A stretch of 43,118 bases of DNA from Brevundimonas sp. (GTDB lineage: Bacteria; Pseudomonadota; Alphaproteobacteria; Caulobacterales; Caulobacteraceae). The notes beneath the pieces are model-generated. The model had not been told where the DNA came from. It saw only the letters and a list, made by a program, of their open reading frames with translations, and searched no databases. Location of the stretch: positions 1-43,118 of the forward strand of contig NZ_PNLV01000009.1 in the NCBI RefSeq assembly GCF_013823285.1, in the 5' to 3' direction. A program made the translations under genes and the position numbers. The first letter of the stretch is position 1, and each line of letters begins with the position of its first letter. This document shows, one piece after another, positions 17,373 to 26,846 of the stretch.

Positions 17373-18128
17373 ATGAGTGATGCGACTGAACCCGTGTACA
17401 TGGCGTGGGCTCGAGAGCGCTTCGGCAAGACCGCGCCCCTTCAGAGCAATCCGGCCCGGACCTTCCGGTCCGCACCTGAAAATGATCGTCATCCCGTCCT
17501 CGCGGCGCTGCCGCCCGAGGTTCGGCTGGCGGTCTACCGCCGTGGACACCTTCGCGATATCGCCGCAGGCGACCCGCTGAGCGGAGGCAACTGCGTACTC
17601 TTCATTCTGACCGGAGCGGTGGGCCTGTTCCCGGGTGATGGGTCCGGAATCTGCCTGGGTCTGGCTGGACCGGGGTCTGTGATCAACGCGGAGGAGTTGG
17701 CCGACGCCGGCCCCCGCCGCGATATGAGAGTGCTGGTAAAGGGTGCGGTGCTGGCCCTGCGCGCGCCGGAACTGATAAACATCCTCGGCCCCGACCGGGC
17801 GGACCGGCTGCTCATTGACCAGATGCTGGGTGACCGGGCGGCTCTTGATCGCGCAGTGGCATGCAACGCCCTGCATCTCGCACCCGCACGGCTGGCGCGG
17901 TGGCTCCTCATGCTGGACAAGGCGGCGGGCGGCGGCGACATCCACATCACCCAAGCCTCGCTCGCTAAAATGCTGGGCATCCAGCGGACCAGCGTCAACG
18001 CCGCCGCCCGGCGCCTTCAGGATCGTGGCGCATTGCGCTTCGTGCGGGGCCGCGTCAGGGTCCTAGATCAAGCAGCACTCAGGGCCCAAGCCTGCGGCTG
18101 CTCGGCGCCGCTGTCATTTCATAAATAA
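17373..18128 (+). CDS. Crp/Fnr family transcriptional regulator
   Basis: cNMP-like domain plus C-terminal HTH (ITQASLAKMLGIQRTSVNAAARRLQDRGALRFVRGRVRVLD). Confidence 0.85.
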   Translation: MSDATEPVYMAWARERFGKTAPLQSNPARTFRSAPENDRHPVLAALPPEVRLAVYRRGHLRDIAAGDPLSGGNCVLFILTGAVGLFPGDGSGICLGLAGPGSVINAEELADAGPRRDMRVLVKGAVLALRAPELINILGPDRADRLLIDQMLGDRAALDRAVACNALHLAPARLARWLLMLDKAAGGGDIHITQASLAKMLGIQRTSVNAAARRLQDRGALRFVRGRVRVLDQAALRAQACGCSAPLSFHK

Positions 18129-18194
18129 AATCCAGGAAGCCGGACCTGCCTGGATTCTAAGCCGGCCACGGAAAGCTGTGCGTCGGGGCTGGCT

Positions 18195-18521
18195 TCATCG
18201 TCCCTCGATCGCCGCCTGGTTAGCGGCGCGGGTCCTGGGCCCTTGGCCGGACTGCGCCTCGGTGCGCTCGGGCCGACGTGTGTGGTCGCCGCCCATGTGG
18301 ACCTCGGCCCCGTCCAGCGGTTCACCCTCATCCTGATAATCGGCCATTTCTCCTGCGGCGGGCGGCGCCACGCTCGAGTCCGCGACGTCGGGCGCCGCGT
18401 ATCGATCGGGATCCGGCCGAACGGCGCGGTGCTGCTCCCTGGCCTGGTCATTGGGCGCGTAGGGGCCCGTTGCGGCGTTCTGCGCCGCGGCGGTGCTCGA
18501 CTGGGTGTTCTGGTGAGGCAT
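18195..18521 (-). CDS. hypothetical hydrophilic protein
   Basis: 108 aa from ATG at 18521 (MPHQNTQSSTAAAQ...), preceded by AAGGAAA. Confidence 0.55.
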   Translation of the reverse strand: MPHQNTQSSTAAAQNAATGPYAPNDQAREQHRAVRPDPDRYAAPDVADSSVAPPAAGEMADYQDEGEPLDGAEVHMGGDHTRRPERTEAQSGQGPRTRAANQAAIEGR

Positions 18522-18764
18522 CGGTTTTCCTTTCTGGGCCATGCAAGCGCTGTCCATCACGACAACCGGGGGCGAGTGGCGGAGTTCCTTCGTCCTCGGG
18601 GGTGTGTCAGCCAGCCCCGCCTCAGGACGGGTTCCCGACTTAGGGAGCCATTCGGGGCGTCCACGGTTGATGCCGCGCCCCGGGTGTCGCTCGTTCGGGG
18701 CGCAGCGGCTCGGGCGGGCGTCCCCCCCACTTCATCGCCCGGGCCGCCTTTTTCACAGGAGTCC

Positions 18765-18995
18765 ATGATCATTCCCGCTCGTCCTGCTTTGACGCGGGCC
18801 TGTCAGTTGGCCCGAAGCGGCGTGTGCGCATCTCTTGATGAGATCGAGACTCGCCTGGCGCTGGAGGGCCTCGACTGTGGGGACTTGCACCAGGACACGG
18901 ATGTCCGGCGAATGCTTCGAGGACTGATGCGTCAGGCCTGTGTGATCAGGTCAGGCGCATTGGTCGCATCACCCCCGCTGTCGGAGCAAGCTTAG
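18765..18995 (+). CDS. hypothetical protein
   Basis: 76 aa MIIPARPALTRACQLARSGVCASLDEIETRLALEGLDCG...; AGGAG upstream of ATG. Confidence 0.55.
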   Translation: MIIPARPALTRACQLARSGVCASLDEIETRLALEGLDCGDLHQDTDVRRMLRGLMRQACVIRSGALVASPPLSEQA

Positions 18996-19219
18996 TCCTG
19001 CCCCGGTGCGGGAGGCGCGACGTCCTGGTCCTGGTCCACATGAAAGGGAGCCTCATGGCGGTAGCCCGGATCGGCCGATCCGTCCCTCTCGGAGGTGTCT
19101 TCAGGATTTGGGTTTTCGATGTCGGCGCGTTCCTCCACCCGCTCGAAGCGCGCCGATTCCTGCTCATTGCCGCAGGCGGCCAGGCACAGGATCGCGGCGG
19201 CCGTCATAATTATGCGCAT
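18992..19219 (-). CDS. small hypothetical lipoprotein
   Basis: MRIIMTAAAILCLAACGNEQESARFERVEER; lipobox CLAAC. Confidence 0.6.
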   Translation of the reverse strand: MRIIMTAAAILCLAACGNEQESARFERVEERADIENPNPEDTSERDGSADPGYRHEAPFHVDQDQDVAPPAPGQD

Positions 19220-19220
19220 G

Positions 19221-19457
19221 TCACGCTCCCCTGTCATCCGGGTGAGTTTGAGTGCCGGGAAATGCGAGCCCGGCGTCCGGGGCGGGCGAAGACGCTCCCT
19301 TAATCTCGTTTACGGCGATGATGCGTTCACCAGGCCGCATCAGCTTGCTCGCCGCGTCCTGCGACTGAACCTCGGTGCGCGCCTGGACAATCACCGTGCG
19401 GGCCTCGTCCGCCTCGGGATCGTCCAGGGTCACCCTGAACTGTCGGAAATCACTCAT
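19221..19457 (-). CDS. hypothetical protein
   Basis: 78 aa MSDFRQFRVTLDDPEADEARTVIVQARTEVQSQDAASKLMRPGERIIAV; overlaps the DUF4142 gene end. Confidence 0.6.
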   Translation of the reverse strand: MSDFRQFRVTLDDPEADEARTVIVQARTEVQSQDAASKLMRPGERIIAVNEIKGASSPAPDAGLAFPGTQTHPDDRGA

Positions 19458-20026
19458 TGGTCCAAGGCTCTCGCCCGCTGCAGATGCCTCTCGATGGGGC
19501 CAGTCACCTCGCGGGCATGGGCGGCCAGCGCGGGCACATCCCCATTGTCGGCGAAGCCGCGATGCAGCGTCAGGGCCTCCTGGTGCGCGGCCACCTGTTG
19601 ATCGATGAAGACCTCATCGAAACGATAGGCTTCTCGCAGATTGTCAATCAGGCCCTGCCGCCGCTCGTCCAGTTCGGTGGGCAGCTCGGCATCGATATTT
19701 CCGCCCTGGACGATGGACTGCATCCGCTGGCTCGCGGCGGTATGATCGTCACGGATCATCTGAGCCAGTTCGCGCACCTCGGCGTTCTGACTGCGCTCCA
19801 GGGCGATCTCGGCGGCCTGGATCTCGTACATGTCGCCGATGGCGGCGTTGGTGACGTACCCCTCCACCGTGTTGGCGCCGAGGGTGGCGGCCGACATCTG
19901 ACCCACGGGGACCGACGCAGCATCTTGGGCGGCGTCCACAGGGTCCTGGGCCATCTGGTTGTCATTCTGACCGCAGGCGGCGAGCAGCGCCAGGGCCGAA
20001 GCGGCGGGAACAAGCATGCGGATCAT
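19454..20026 (-). CDS. DUF4142 domain-containing protein
   Basis: Lipobox LLAACGQ; GYVTNAAIGDMYEIQAAEIALERSQNAEVRELAQMIRDDHTAASQRM. Confidence 0.85.
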   Translation of the reverse strand: MIRMLVPAASALALLAACGQNDNQMAQDPVDAAQDAASVPVGQMSAATLGANTVEGYVTNAAIGDMYEIQAAEIALERSQNAEVRELAQMIRDDHTAASQRMQSIVQGGNIDAELPTELDERRQGLIDNLREAYRFDEVFIDQQVAAHQEALTLHRGFADNGDVPALAAHAREVTGPIERHLQRARALDQ

Positions 20027-20201
20027 GGTTCGTCTCCAGTTGCGAGACCCGGACAATCGCCAAGGCTCCGCCCGGTTCCCGCTGCGCCGCCGAGCGGCAA
20101 GCGGAACCGCAAAAATCCCGGCCGTAGGTCCGGTATCGGACACAGGAGCCATGCGGCGCGTAACGGGTTGGATCGGGACCTTCAGCAAGAGGAGAGCCCC
20201 C

Positions 20202-20723
20202 ATGACCCGATCGACTGACGACGTGCTGCGCGACGTTTTCATCGCCGGCCTGAAGAACGCGCACGGCGTGGAGCATCAGGCCCTGGCGCTGATAGACCGG
20301 CAGCTGGACCGCCTGAAGAACTATGACGACGTCGCGGCGCGGCTGCGTGAGCACCGGGGCGAAACTGAAACCCAGATCGAGCGCCTTGAGAGCATTCTCG
20401 GTCAATTCGACGAGAGCGCCTCCGGCCTGAAGGACGCGGCGATGACCATGTCCGGCAATCTCGCGGCGCTGGGCCACACCTTTGCGGACGACGAAATTCT
20501 CAAGAATTCCTTCGCCAATTTCGCCTTCGAGAACTTCGAGGTCGCCAGCTACAAGTCCCTCATCGTTCTTGCGAAGAACGGCGGTTTCTCCTCGGTCATG
20601 GATCCGCTGGCTGAGACGCTGGGCGAGGAAGAGGCCATGGCCGCCTGGGTGGACGAGAATCTCGCCGCCCTCACCGAGAAGTATGTGACGCTCAAGGCCG
20701 CCGGCGAAAAGGCTAGCCGCTGA
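20202..20723 (+). CDS. ferritin-like DUF892/YciF family protein
   Basis: MTRSTDDVLRDVFIAGLKNAHGVEHQALALIDRQLDRL...REHRGETETQIERLESILG; start at the ATG after GAGGAG. Confidence 0.85.
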   Translation: MTRSTDDVLRDVFIAGLKNAHGVEHQALALIDRQLDRLKNYDDVAARLREHRGETETQIERLESILGQFDESASGLKDAAMTMSGNLAALGHTFADDEILKNSFANFAFENFEVASYKSLIVLAKNGGFSSVMDPLAETLGEEEAMAAWVDENLAALTEKYVTLKAAGEKASR

Positions 20724-21295
20724 TGGCCGACGGCAAGCACACAGACACCGATGCGCGCATGGCGTCGCCCGCCTACCTGGACGACGACCTGCATCAGGGC
20801 CGCTACGACTCGGACTCTGTCCGGGCGGCGATGATCAATCGACCGCGTGACGAGCTCTATGCCTTCTGGCGCGACTACCGGAATCTCCCCGCCTTCATGG
20901 AAAACGTGAAGTCGGTGGAGCTGCTGGACTCCGTCCGCTCCAGCTGGATGATCGCCGGCCCAGGCGGAAGCGAGTTTGAGCTCGTCTCGGAAATCGGCGA
21001 GGACCGCCCGGGCGAGCGCATCGCCTGGCGCTGCACCGAGGAGTCGGACGTCGATAACGAAGGCTGGATCGAGTTTCGCGACAACGCCTTCGGCCGGGGC
21101 ACGGAGGTGCGCCTGTTCATCAGCTATGACCCGCCCGCGGGCGCGGTCGGCAAGCTGGTGGCCAAAGTCATGCAGCGCGAGCCCCGCATTCAAGCCCGCC
21201 GCGAGTTGCGCCGATTCAAACAGCTGATGGAGACGGGCGAGATCTCGACCTCCAGAGCGCCTGCGGCTGCGCCGCGCGCCGATCGCCCTCTCTGA
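20723..21295 (+). CDS. SRPBCC/cyclase-dehydrase-like protein
   Basis: INRPRDELYAFWRDYRNLPAFMENVKSVELLD...GERIAWRCTEESDVDNEGWIEFRDN. Confidence 0.8.
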   Translation: MADGKHTDTDARMASPAYLDDDLHQGRYDSDSVRAAMINRPRDELYAFWRDYRNLPAFMENVKSVELLDSVRSSWMIAGPGGSEFELVSEIGEDRPGERIAWRCTEESDVDNEGWIEFRDNAFGRGTEVRLFISYDPPAGAVGKLVAKVMQREPRIQARRELRRFKQLMETGEISTSRAPAAAPRADRPL

Positions 21296-21321
21296 TCCCA
21301 CACTGAAAAAGCGAGTCATCC

Positions 21322-22494
21322 ATGCGCGCACTGACCTGGCACGGAAAACATAATGTGCAGGTGGACACCGTCCCCGATCCGCAGATCATCAATCCCCGGG
21401 ACGCCGTCATCAAGGTGACGTCCACGGCCATCTGCGGGTCTGATCTGCACCTCTACGACAGCATGATCCCATCCATGTCCAACGGCGACATTCTGGGGCA
21501 CGAGTTCATGGGGATCGTGGAGGAGGTCGGGCCCCGGTCGACGCTCAAGCGGGGTCAAAGGGTGGTCGTGCCCTTCACCATCTCGTGCGGCTCCTGCTTC
21601 TTCTGCGGCAAGCAGCAGTATTCCGCCTGCGACAATTCCAATCCGGCCGACAAGGCCGACGCCTCGGAGGTCGCCTACGGCTACGCCGCCGCAGGCCTGT
21701 TCGGTTACTCCCACCTGACCGGCGGCTACGCGGGCGGCCAGGCTGAATATGTGCGCGTGCCCTATTCTGATGTGGGACCGCTGGTCGTGCCCGACGGGAT
21801 TGAGGACGACCAGGTCCTGTTCCTGACCGATATCTTTCCCACGGGCTGGATGGCCGCCGAGAACGCGGAGATCGAGCCGGGTGACACGGTCGCCGTCTGG
21901 GGCTGCGGACCGGTCGGACTGTTCGCCATCAAGAGTGCGTTTCTCCAGGGCGCCGGCCGCGTGATCGCCATCGACCACCTGCCCCGTCGGCTGGCGCTGG
22001 CGCGCAAGAACGGGGCGGAGGTCCTGAACTATCATGAGGTCAAGGTTCGCGAAGCCTTGATGGAGATGACCGCCGGGATCGGCCCGGACGCCTGCATCGA
22101 CGCGGTCGGGATGGAGGCGCACGGCTTTTCGCCCGACAACATCATCGACGCCGTCAAGCAGGAAACGAAGCTAGGCACAGACCGTCAGCATGTACTGCGC
22201 GAGACCATCATGGCCTGTCGCAAGGGCGGTCGGGTTTCGGTGCCTGGCGTCTACGGCGGGTCTGGCGACAAGCTGCCCATCGGGGCCTTCATGCAGAAGG
22301 GACTGACCATCAAGACCGGCCAGACCCATGTGCAGAAATACCTGCCGCAGCTGCTGGAGATGATCCTGGAGGGCAAGCTCGACACCACGGATCTGATCAG
22401 CCACCGCCTGCCGCTGGAGCGCGCGGCGGAGGGTTACAAGAACTTCCATGACAACCCGAACGAATGGACCAAGGTGGTCCTGAAACCGCACTGA
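21322..22494 (+). CDS. zinc-dependent alcohol/formaldehyde dehydrogenase-like (MDR)
   Basis: CGSDLHLYD...[13 protein letters not shown]...[20 protein letters not shown]...[11 protein letters not shown]. Confidence 0.92.
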   Translation: MRALTWHGKHNVQVDTVPDPQIINPRDAVIKVTSTAICGSDLHLYDSMIPSMSNGDILGHEFMGIVEEVGPRSTLKRGQRVVVPFTISCGSCFFCGKQQYSACDNSNPADKADASEVAYGYAAAGLFGYSHLTGGYAGGQAEYVRVPYSDVGPLVVPDGIEDDQVLFLTDIFPTGWMAAENAEIEPGDTVAVWGCGPVGLFAIKSAFLQGAGRVIAIDHLPRRLALARKNGAEVLNYHEVKVREALMEMTAGIGPDACIDAVGMEAHGFSPDNIIDAVKQETKLGTDRQHVLRETIMACRKGGRVSVPGVYGGSGDKLPIGAFMQKGLTIKTGQTHVQKYLPQLLEMILEGKLDTTDLISHRLPLERAAEGYKNFHDNPNEWTKVVLKPH

Positions 22495-22504
22495 GGAGGC
22501 TGAG

Positions 22505-22751
22505 ATGCCCGAGAAAAATCCCGAAGCCGAACGCTGGGGAGGTCCCGGCTCAAGCCACCAGAACCGCTCCGAGGCGCCGCCCGACCCGGTGGTCAAGGAT
22601 GCGGATGACCCGGACCACCAGAGCAAGCACACCCAGATATCCGGGGGGCGGGGGAGAGCAGGACATTCACAGCGGACACGCGGCCGGCATGAAGCGGGAC
22701 CAACAGGCCAGCTCCACTGAAAAGAGGCGGGAGATCGACAACCGCAACTGA
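22505..22751 (+). pseudogene. small hydrophilic protein, probably frameshifted at a G-run
   Basis: MPEKNPEAERWGGPGSSHQNRSEAPPDPVVKDADDPDHQSKHTQISGG | GEQDIHSGHAAGMKRDQQASSTEKRREIDNRN: hydrophilic reading continues in a second frame across ccggggggcggggga (22641-22655). Confidence 0.4.
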
Positions 22752-22896
22752 TCAGGCTGGCGAGGCCGCGGCCATCAGGTTCCCCAAGAGTCATCCGGTA
22801 GTCCGGCGCGTTGGCGGCGGGTGAATGAGGGAAGCCCTTGCATCCGGCGAGGTTCGAAAAGCCCCTCAGCTCCCAGTCGTTAAGAAGGAGACTGTC

Positions 22897-23265
22897 ATGT
22901 ACGAAGGTGAAGTCCGGTCCTGTCATGTGGACCGCCGGCCCATCGTCTCTGATGAGGACCAGAAGGCGGAGCCCTGGTTTCAAAAGATCGGGGCCTCGCC
23001 CGGGCAACTTCTGGAAGCGGTCGGGGAGAACCCCGACGATGTGGAGCGATACCTGGCTCACGGCCGAATGCCGCTACGAGAGCTCGCGACGGGACCATCA
23101 GCGCCAGTCTGGTGGGAGCCGATCGAACAATCACGCGGCCAAGGGCTGGGTCAGCGGCATCCCGGCCGCACGCTCGGGCGGGCGAGCCGAGAATCATTAT
23201 CGAGGGTCTTCGACCGCCGAATGGTCGAGGCGTGGGTCGATGTGACGACGGAAGGCGGGAAGTGA
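22897..23265 (+). CDS. DUF3606-like domain-containing protein
   Basis: MYEGEVRSCHV...AEPWFQKIGASPGQLLEAVGENPDDVERYLAHG; AAGGAG upstream. The C-terminal half is less convincing. Confidence 0.5.
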   Translation: MYEGEVRSCHVDRRPIVSDEDQKAEPWFQKIGASPGQLLEAVGENPDDVERYLAHGRMPLRELATGPSAPVWWEPIEQSRGQGLGQRHPGRTLGRASRESLSRVFDRRMVEAWVDVTTEGGK

Positions 23266-23411
23266 CCCGCGCAGTCGCAGTGGTCTGCCTGGCCTGGGCG
23301 CTTCTGGCTGGCTGTCAGACGCAGGAGGGTGAGACCGAACAGACCGTCAACCCCGCAAGCGAGCGCCAGGGCGACCGGCCGGGTTCCCAGCTGACCGAGG
23401 ATGACATCTGA
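23262..23411 (+). CDS. small hypothetical lipoprotein
   Basis: GTG start, MTRAVAVVCLAWALLAGCQTQEGETEQTVNPASERQGDRPGSQLTEDDI; lipobox LLAGC; GTGA overlap with the upstream stop. Confidence 0.55.
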   Translation: MTRAVAVVCLAWALLAGCQTQEGETEQTVNPASERQGDRPGSQLTEDDI

Positions 23412-23745
23412 TCGCGAAAACCCTGCGGCGCCAATGCTCGGGGCGAGTAGCTGTTTACGCTCATGGTCCGCATAAGAGCGATGTGTGGGACTTCCTTGAC
23501 GAGGCGGTGGCAACCTTCGTGCACGCGATCCTTTATTTAAAGCCGCCAGCTGGGGCGCCTTCACCGTCGCGCAGGAACTGCCGGGCCGCTCGTAGAGAGG
23601 GACGATTCTGTTGACGGGAGGATGGCGTCGGGGACGTGTCACGTTCGTGGATTCGGACTCTCAAAGGCGAGCCTCCGGGACAAGGCTTGTTAGCGGTGGT
23701 GCTGGCTGGCGGCCCGAATTTAGGCCGATGAGACGGTGACGCCCA

Positions 23746-24648
23746 TCAAGCGACCCCGGTTGAGCCGCGGGCAAGGCGGAGCTCCGTCTTCAACGCAGAA
23801 TCCAGCCCGTAGGGATCTGCGCCGAACACGACCGAGCCCGACCCGTCCGGGCGGGCGGTCAGATAGAGAATATAAACCGGCACGGGATCGGCCAGGGGGG
23901 CGGCCTGTTCCGGCTCGCCCGTACCGACTGTCCACCACGAGGATCCATATAGCCACTCCCACAGCCGACCCGCATCCTCCAGCCGGACGCACCCGGCGCT
24001 CAGGGTGCGGACCTCCCGGCTGAAGGCTGACCGATCGGGGGTGTCATGCAGATATATTCCGAGGTTGTTGGGGAACATGAACTTCACGGCCCCCATCATA
24101 TTGGCGGATCCTGGCCGCTGCCGCAGGCGCTGGCTGCGGCGGCCGTCAGCAACCGCTTCCCAATCCACGCCGCCGGCGTCGACGACATGCGCCCCCGCGG
24201 TCCAGTCGGATAAAGTCTCGATGCCCTGACGAACCAGCGCGTCCGGGCCTTGCCTGAGGACGAGTGGAGCGAAACGGCTCTGGGCCAGATCCTCCGGCAC
24301 ATTCCAGTAGGGCTGCAGAACCGAGAAACGGACAAGGGCCGCCATGGCCGGAGTCTGCTGGCGCGCACTGCCGACGACGACCTTCATTTCGTCGGTGGGA
24401 TCGCCGTTTTCATAGGTCCACAGTCGGGCGCTCGCGACATCCACGAGGATGAAGCGTTGGCCCATGTCACGGGGAAGCGCCCGGGCGCGCTCCATATTAA
24501 GGCGGATCACGGGCTCGCGGCTTCGCAGATAGGCTTGTCGCAAGCCGTCGTAAATCGGCACGAGCCGTTCGGAGGTCCTGCGGACTCCCCCGGACACGGG
24601 CCTCGACGATGTCCGCAAACAACCCCCCCCGGTTGGGCGCGACCACAT
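23746..24648 (-). CDS. L,D-transpeptidase (YkuD) family protein, apparently N-terminally truncated
   Basis: NMERARALPRDMGQRFILVDVASARLWTYENG...GIYLHDTPDRSAFSREVRTLSAGCVRLED; no signal peptide at the N-terminus. Confidence 0.8.
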   Translation of the reverse strand: MWSRPTGGGCLRTSSRPVSGGVRRTSERLVPIYDGLRQAYLRSREPVIRLNMERARALPRDMGQRFILVDVASARLWTYENGDPTDEMKVVVGSARQQTPAMAALVRFSVLQPYWNVPEDLAQSRFAPLVLRQGPDALVRQGIETLSDWTAGAHVVDAGGVDWEAVADGRRSQRLRQRPGSANMMGAVKFMFPNNLGIYLHDTPDRSAFSREVRTLSAGCVRLEDAGRLWEWLYGSSWWTVGTGEPEQAAPLADPVPVYILYLTARPDGSGSVVFGADPYGLDSALKTELRLARGSTGVA

Positions 24649-24683
24649 TAAGGACGGCCGCTTCGTTCAGTGCAGATCACTGC

Positions 24684-24950
24684 TCAGGACAACAGTGCGG
24701 CGACGATCAAAATCCCGAGGCAGACCGCCGCTGCCGCGTACCAAAACCTGGGCGTCAGCCTCCCGCCCAGACTTCCGCCCTCCGGCGCGTGCCGGATGGG
24801 TGGCTCCTGGACCTGGGGCGGAGGCGCGGTCGAGTTCCCTCCGGCTTCGGCGTCAGTAGCTCCGGGGGAGAGGGCGGGATCGAACACCGGCGTGGCGCCG
24901 TTCTGGCCTTTCTTGCGGCTTTCTATGTCTCGCGACTGGGGGTGAGGCAT
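24684..24950 (-). CDS. hypothetical C-tail-anchored membrane protein
   Basis: 88 aa hydrophilic protein ending in a single TM segment FWYAAAAVCLGILIVAALLS. Confidence 0.5.
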   Translation of the reverse strand: MPHPQSRDIESRKKGQNGATPVFDPALSPGATDAEAGGNSTAPPPQVQEPPIRHAPEGGSLGGRLTPRFWYAAAAVCLGILIVAALLS

Positions 24951-25010
24951 CGTGACGCTTCCGCACTTGGTGAGAGGGGCGCCGACCGAGGACGCCCTTC
25001 CGGGTTCAGA

Positions 25011-26054
25011 TTAGGCCGCCCACCGTCCGGGGGCGCCCCCGTTGGAGAGACGACGGGCGAGCAGCACCGCCGCGCCCGCGCCAAGCGCGGCCAGGCCCAG
25101 CCCGGCCCCGGCGACGGCCCCGGGGTGCTTCTGGGCCGCGGTGTAGACGCTGAATTTGCGTCCAGGGCCCTTGTCGGCACGGTACATGTCGCCGTCGTCG
25201 GAGTGAGCGAACAGGCTGTCAGCCTCGGTGCGCGGTTTTTCGGTCTGCTGCACCTTGGGCATGGACCAGGCGAAGAAGCGGTCCGCCAGCCCCGGCGCGA
25301 GGACGGCCGCGCCCACCATCATCCGACCCGAAGCGCCCACGGTGATGTCTCGCACCCGATGCGTCGCCGCATGCAGGATCGCACCGGCCACAACCTCCGG
25401 CGCATAGACCGGCGGGGCGACCTGTGGATCGCTATCCATGTGATTGCGCGCGTGGACAGGGAACGGCGTGCCGATGCCCGACGGCTTGATCAGGGTTACG
25501 GACACCGGGGCGCCTTCGTGCCTCAGTTCCATACGCAGCCCGTCGGTGAAGCCCTTCACCGCGTGCTTGCTGGCGGCGTAGGCGCTCAGCAGGGGAATGG
25601 CGAAGTCCGAGTTGATGGAGCCGATGTTGATCACGACGCCGCCGCCGGTGGTGCGGAAGTGCTGCACCGCGGCTTTGGAGCCGAACACGACACCCCAGTA
25701 GTTGGTCTGAAAAAGGCGCTCATGCTCCTCGATCGGGATGTCCATGAGATCCCCATAAATCCCGACGCCTGCGTCGTTCACCCAGGTGTCGAAACCGCCG
25801 AACTCGCGCAGAGCCGTTTGCACCACGCCGTCGACATCCGCCTCTACGCCCACGTCCGCGACGGCGTAGGCGACGCGCCCGCCCTGTTCGCGCAACTCGT
25901 CACAGATCGTCTTCAGGGCGTCCTCGTTGCGCGCCACCAGAACGACCGCCGCGCCCTCCGCGACCGCTTGCCGGGCCGTGGCAAGACCGATTCCGGACGA
26001 GGCGCCGGTGATCACGATGGTCTGTTGATCAAGGGACTTGGGCCGGAACTTCAT
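25011..26054 (-). CDS. SDR family oxidoreductase
   Basis: TIVITGASSGIGLATARQAV...NDAGVG...SAYAASKHAVKGFTDGLR; ATG at 26054 with AAAGGA upstream. Confidence 0.92.
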   Translation of the reverse strand: MKFRPKSLDQQTIVITGASSGIGLATARQAVAEGAAVVLVARNEDALKTICDELREQGGRVAYAVADVGVEADVDGVVQTALREFGGFDTWVNDAGVGIYGDLMDIPIEEHERLFQTNYWGVVFGSKAAVQHFRTTGGGVVINIGSINSDFAIPLLSAYAASKHAVKGFTDGLRMELRHEGAPVSVTLIKPSGIGTPFPVHARNHMDSDPQVAPPVYAPEVVAGAILHAATHRVRDITVGASGRMMVGAAVLAPGLADRFFAWSMPKVQQTEKPRTEADSLFAHSDDGDMYRADKGPGRKFSVYTAAQKHPGAVAGAGLGLAALGAGAAVLLARRLSNGGAPGRWAA

Positions 26055-26078
26055 GGCGAATCCTTTCGTCGCATACTC

Positions 26079-26109
26079 AAAAAAGAGGAGCGGCCATGAG
26101 CCGCCCCTC
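26079..26109 (-). terminator. Rho-independent terminator or attenuator upstream of the SDR gene
   Basis: Minus strand: GAGGGGCGGCTCATGGCCGCTCCTC followed by TTTTTT; 25 nt upstream of the SDR start. Confidence 0.65.
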
Positions 26110-26454
26110 ATTAAACAAGCCGGCGCAGGCTGGCTGGTTCCCCGAAATCGGGTCAGTGCTGCCGGTGCAGACTGGCGGGCTCGGAAATGTGCCGCAAAGC
26201 GTCACCGCTTTAGCCGGCGTCGGCAGAACGGCTCACGTCGCCGAGTGAGATCCTTCCGCCTATGTCGACTGTCGGACCGTGGCGGAGGGCACAGGGCGCA
26301 AAGTTTCTCGCGCGACACAAACCTTGAGCGCGGACCGGCCGGGGCCCCGGGCATCATCCTACCAGGCCGTGTGATGGGCAGCGAAATGAGCCGGGCTGTT
26401 TCGCCGAGCGAAACCCGGACCACCCGGAACGGGAGCTTCGATGTCAGGAAAAAA

Positions 26455-26700
26455 GCCTATGTGTGCAAAACCCGACGGAACGTCGGCCTTGGAGGCGCCT
26501 TACCTCCCTTGTCGCGGCTCGAGATGTGCGCGCCGTGTCAGTTCCTGGAGCCCCCGTCATGAGCATGGCGGGGGTTCTTGGTTGTAATGGGTGCAGGCGG
26601 ATGCCGCCCGGCTCGCCAACACCCAGACCCCTGTTCCTCGCGTCGGCACAAGGCGTGGGCAGCGTTACGTTCCATCCTCCTGGCGTGTTTGGCTGCGGCT
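26455..26700 (+). pseudogene. decayed copy of the 28.4-29.0 kb segment
   Basis: CGGCTCGAGATGTGCGCGCCGTGTCAGTTCC and downstream ASAQGVGSVTFHPPGVF correspond to CGGCTCGGATGTGCGCGCCCCGTGTCAGTTCC (about 28530) and GSAQGVGSVAFDDPGAY (in 28801-29127). Confidence 0.5.
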
Positions 26701-26846
26701 AGCCCGGCGTTACAGCAGGAGCTTCATCGATGCTGATCGCCCCGCCACGGTGCATTTTCGATCCGAGTCCGAAATCAGAAAGATGACTTGGAGCCTCCGT
26801 CTTAAGGGCAGACGGATTCCCGCTGCGGCCGTAAAGGTGTCTCCGT

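Noticed and set aside
20075-20127. Divergent GGAAC sites between DUF4142 and YciF-like genes as firm EcfG promoters
   Set aside because: The -10 partners (GATT and GTAG at 16 nt) match CGTT poorly; kept only as weak supporting evidence.
23412-23740. Possible gene in the intergenic region (VYAHGPHKSDVWDFLDEAVATFVHAILYLKPP)
   Set aside because: No credible start, ribosome site or family resemblance; could be decayed sequence.
24609-26099. 496-aa plus-strand ORF
   Set aside because: Mostly antisense to the SDR oxidoreductase; no domain.
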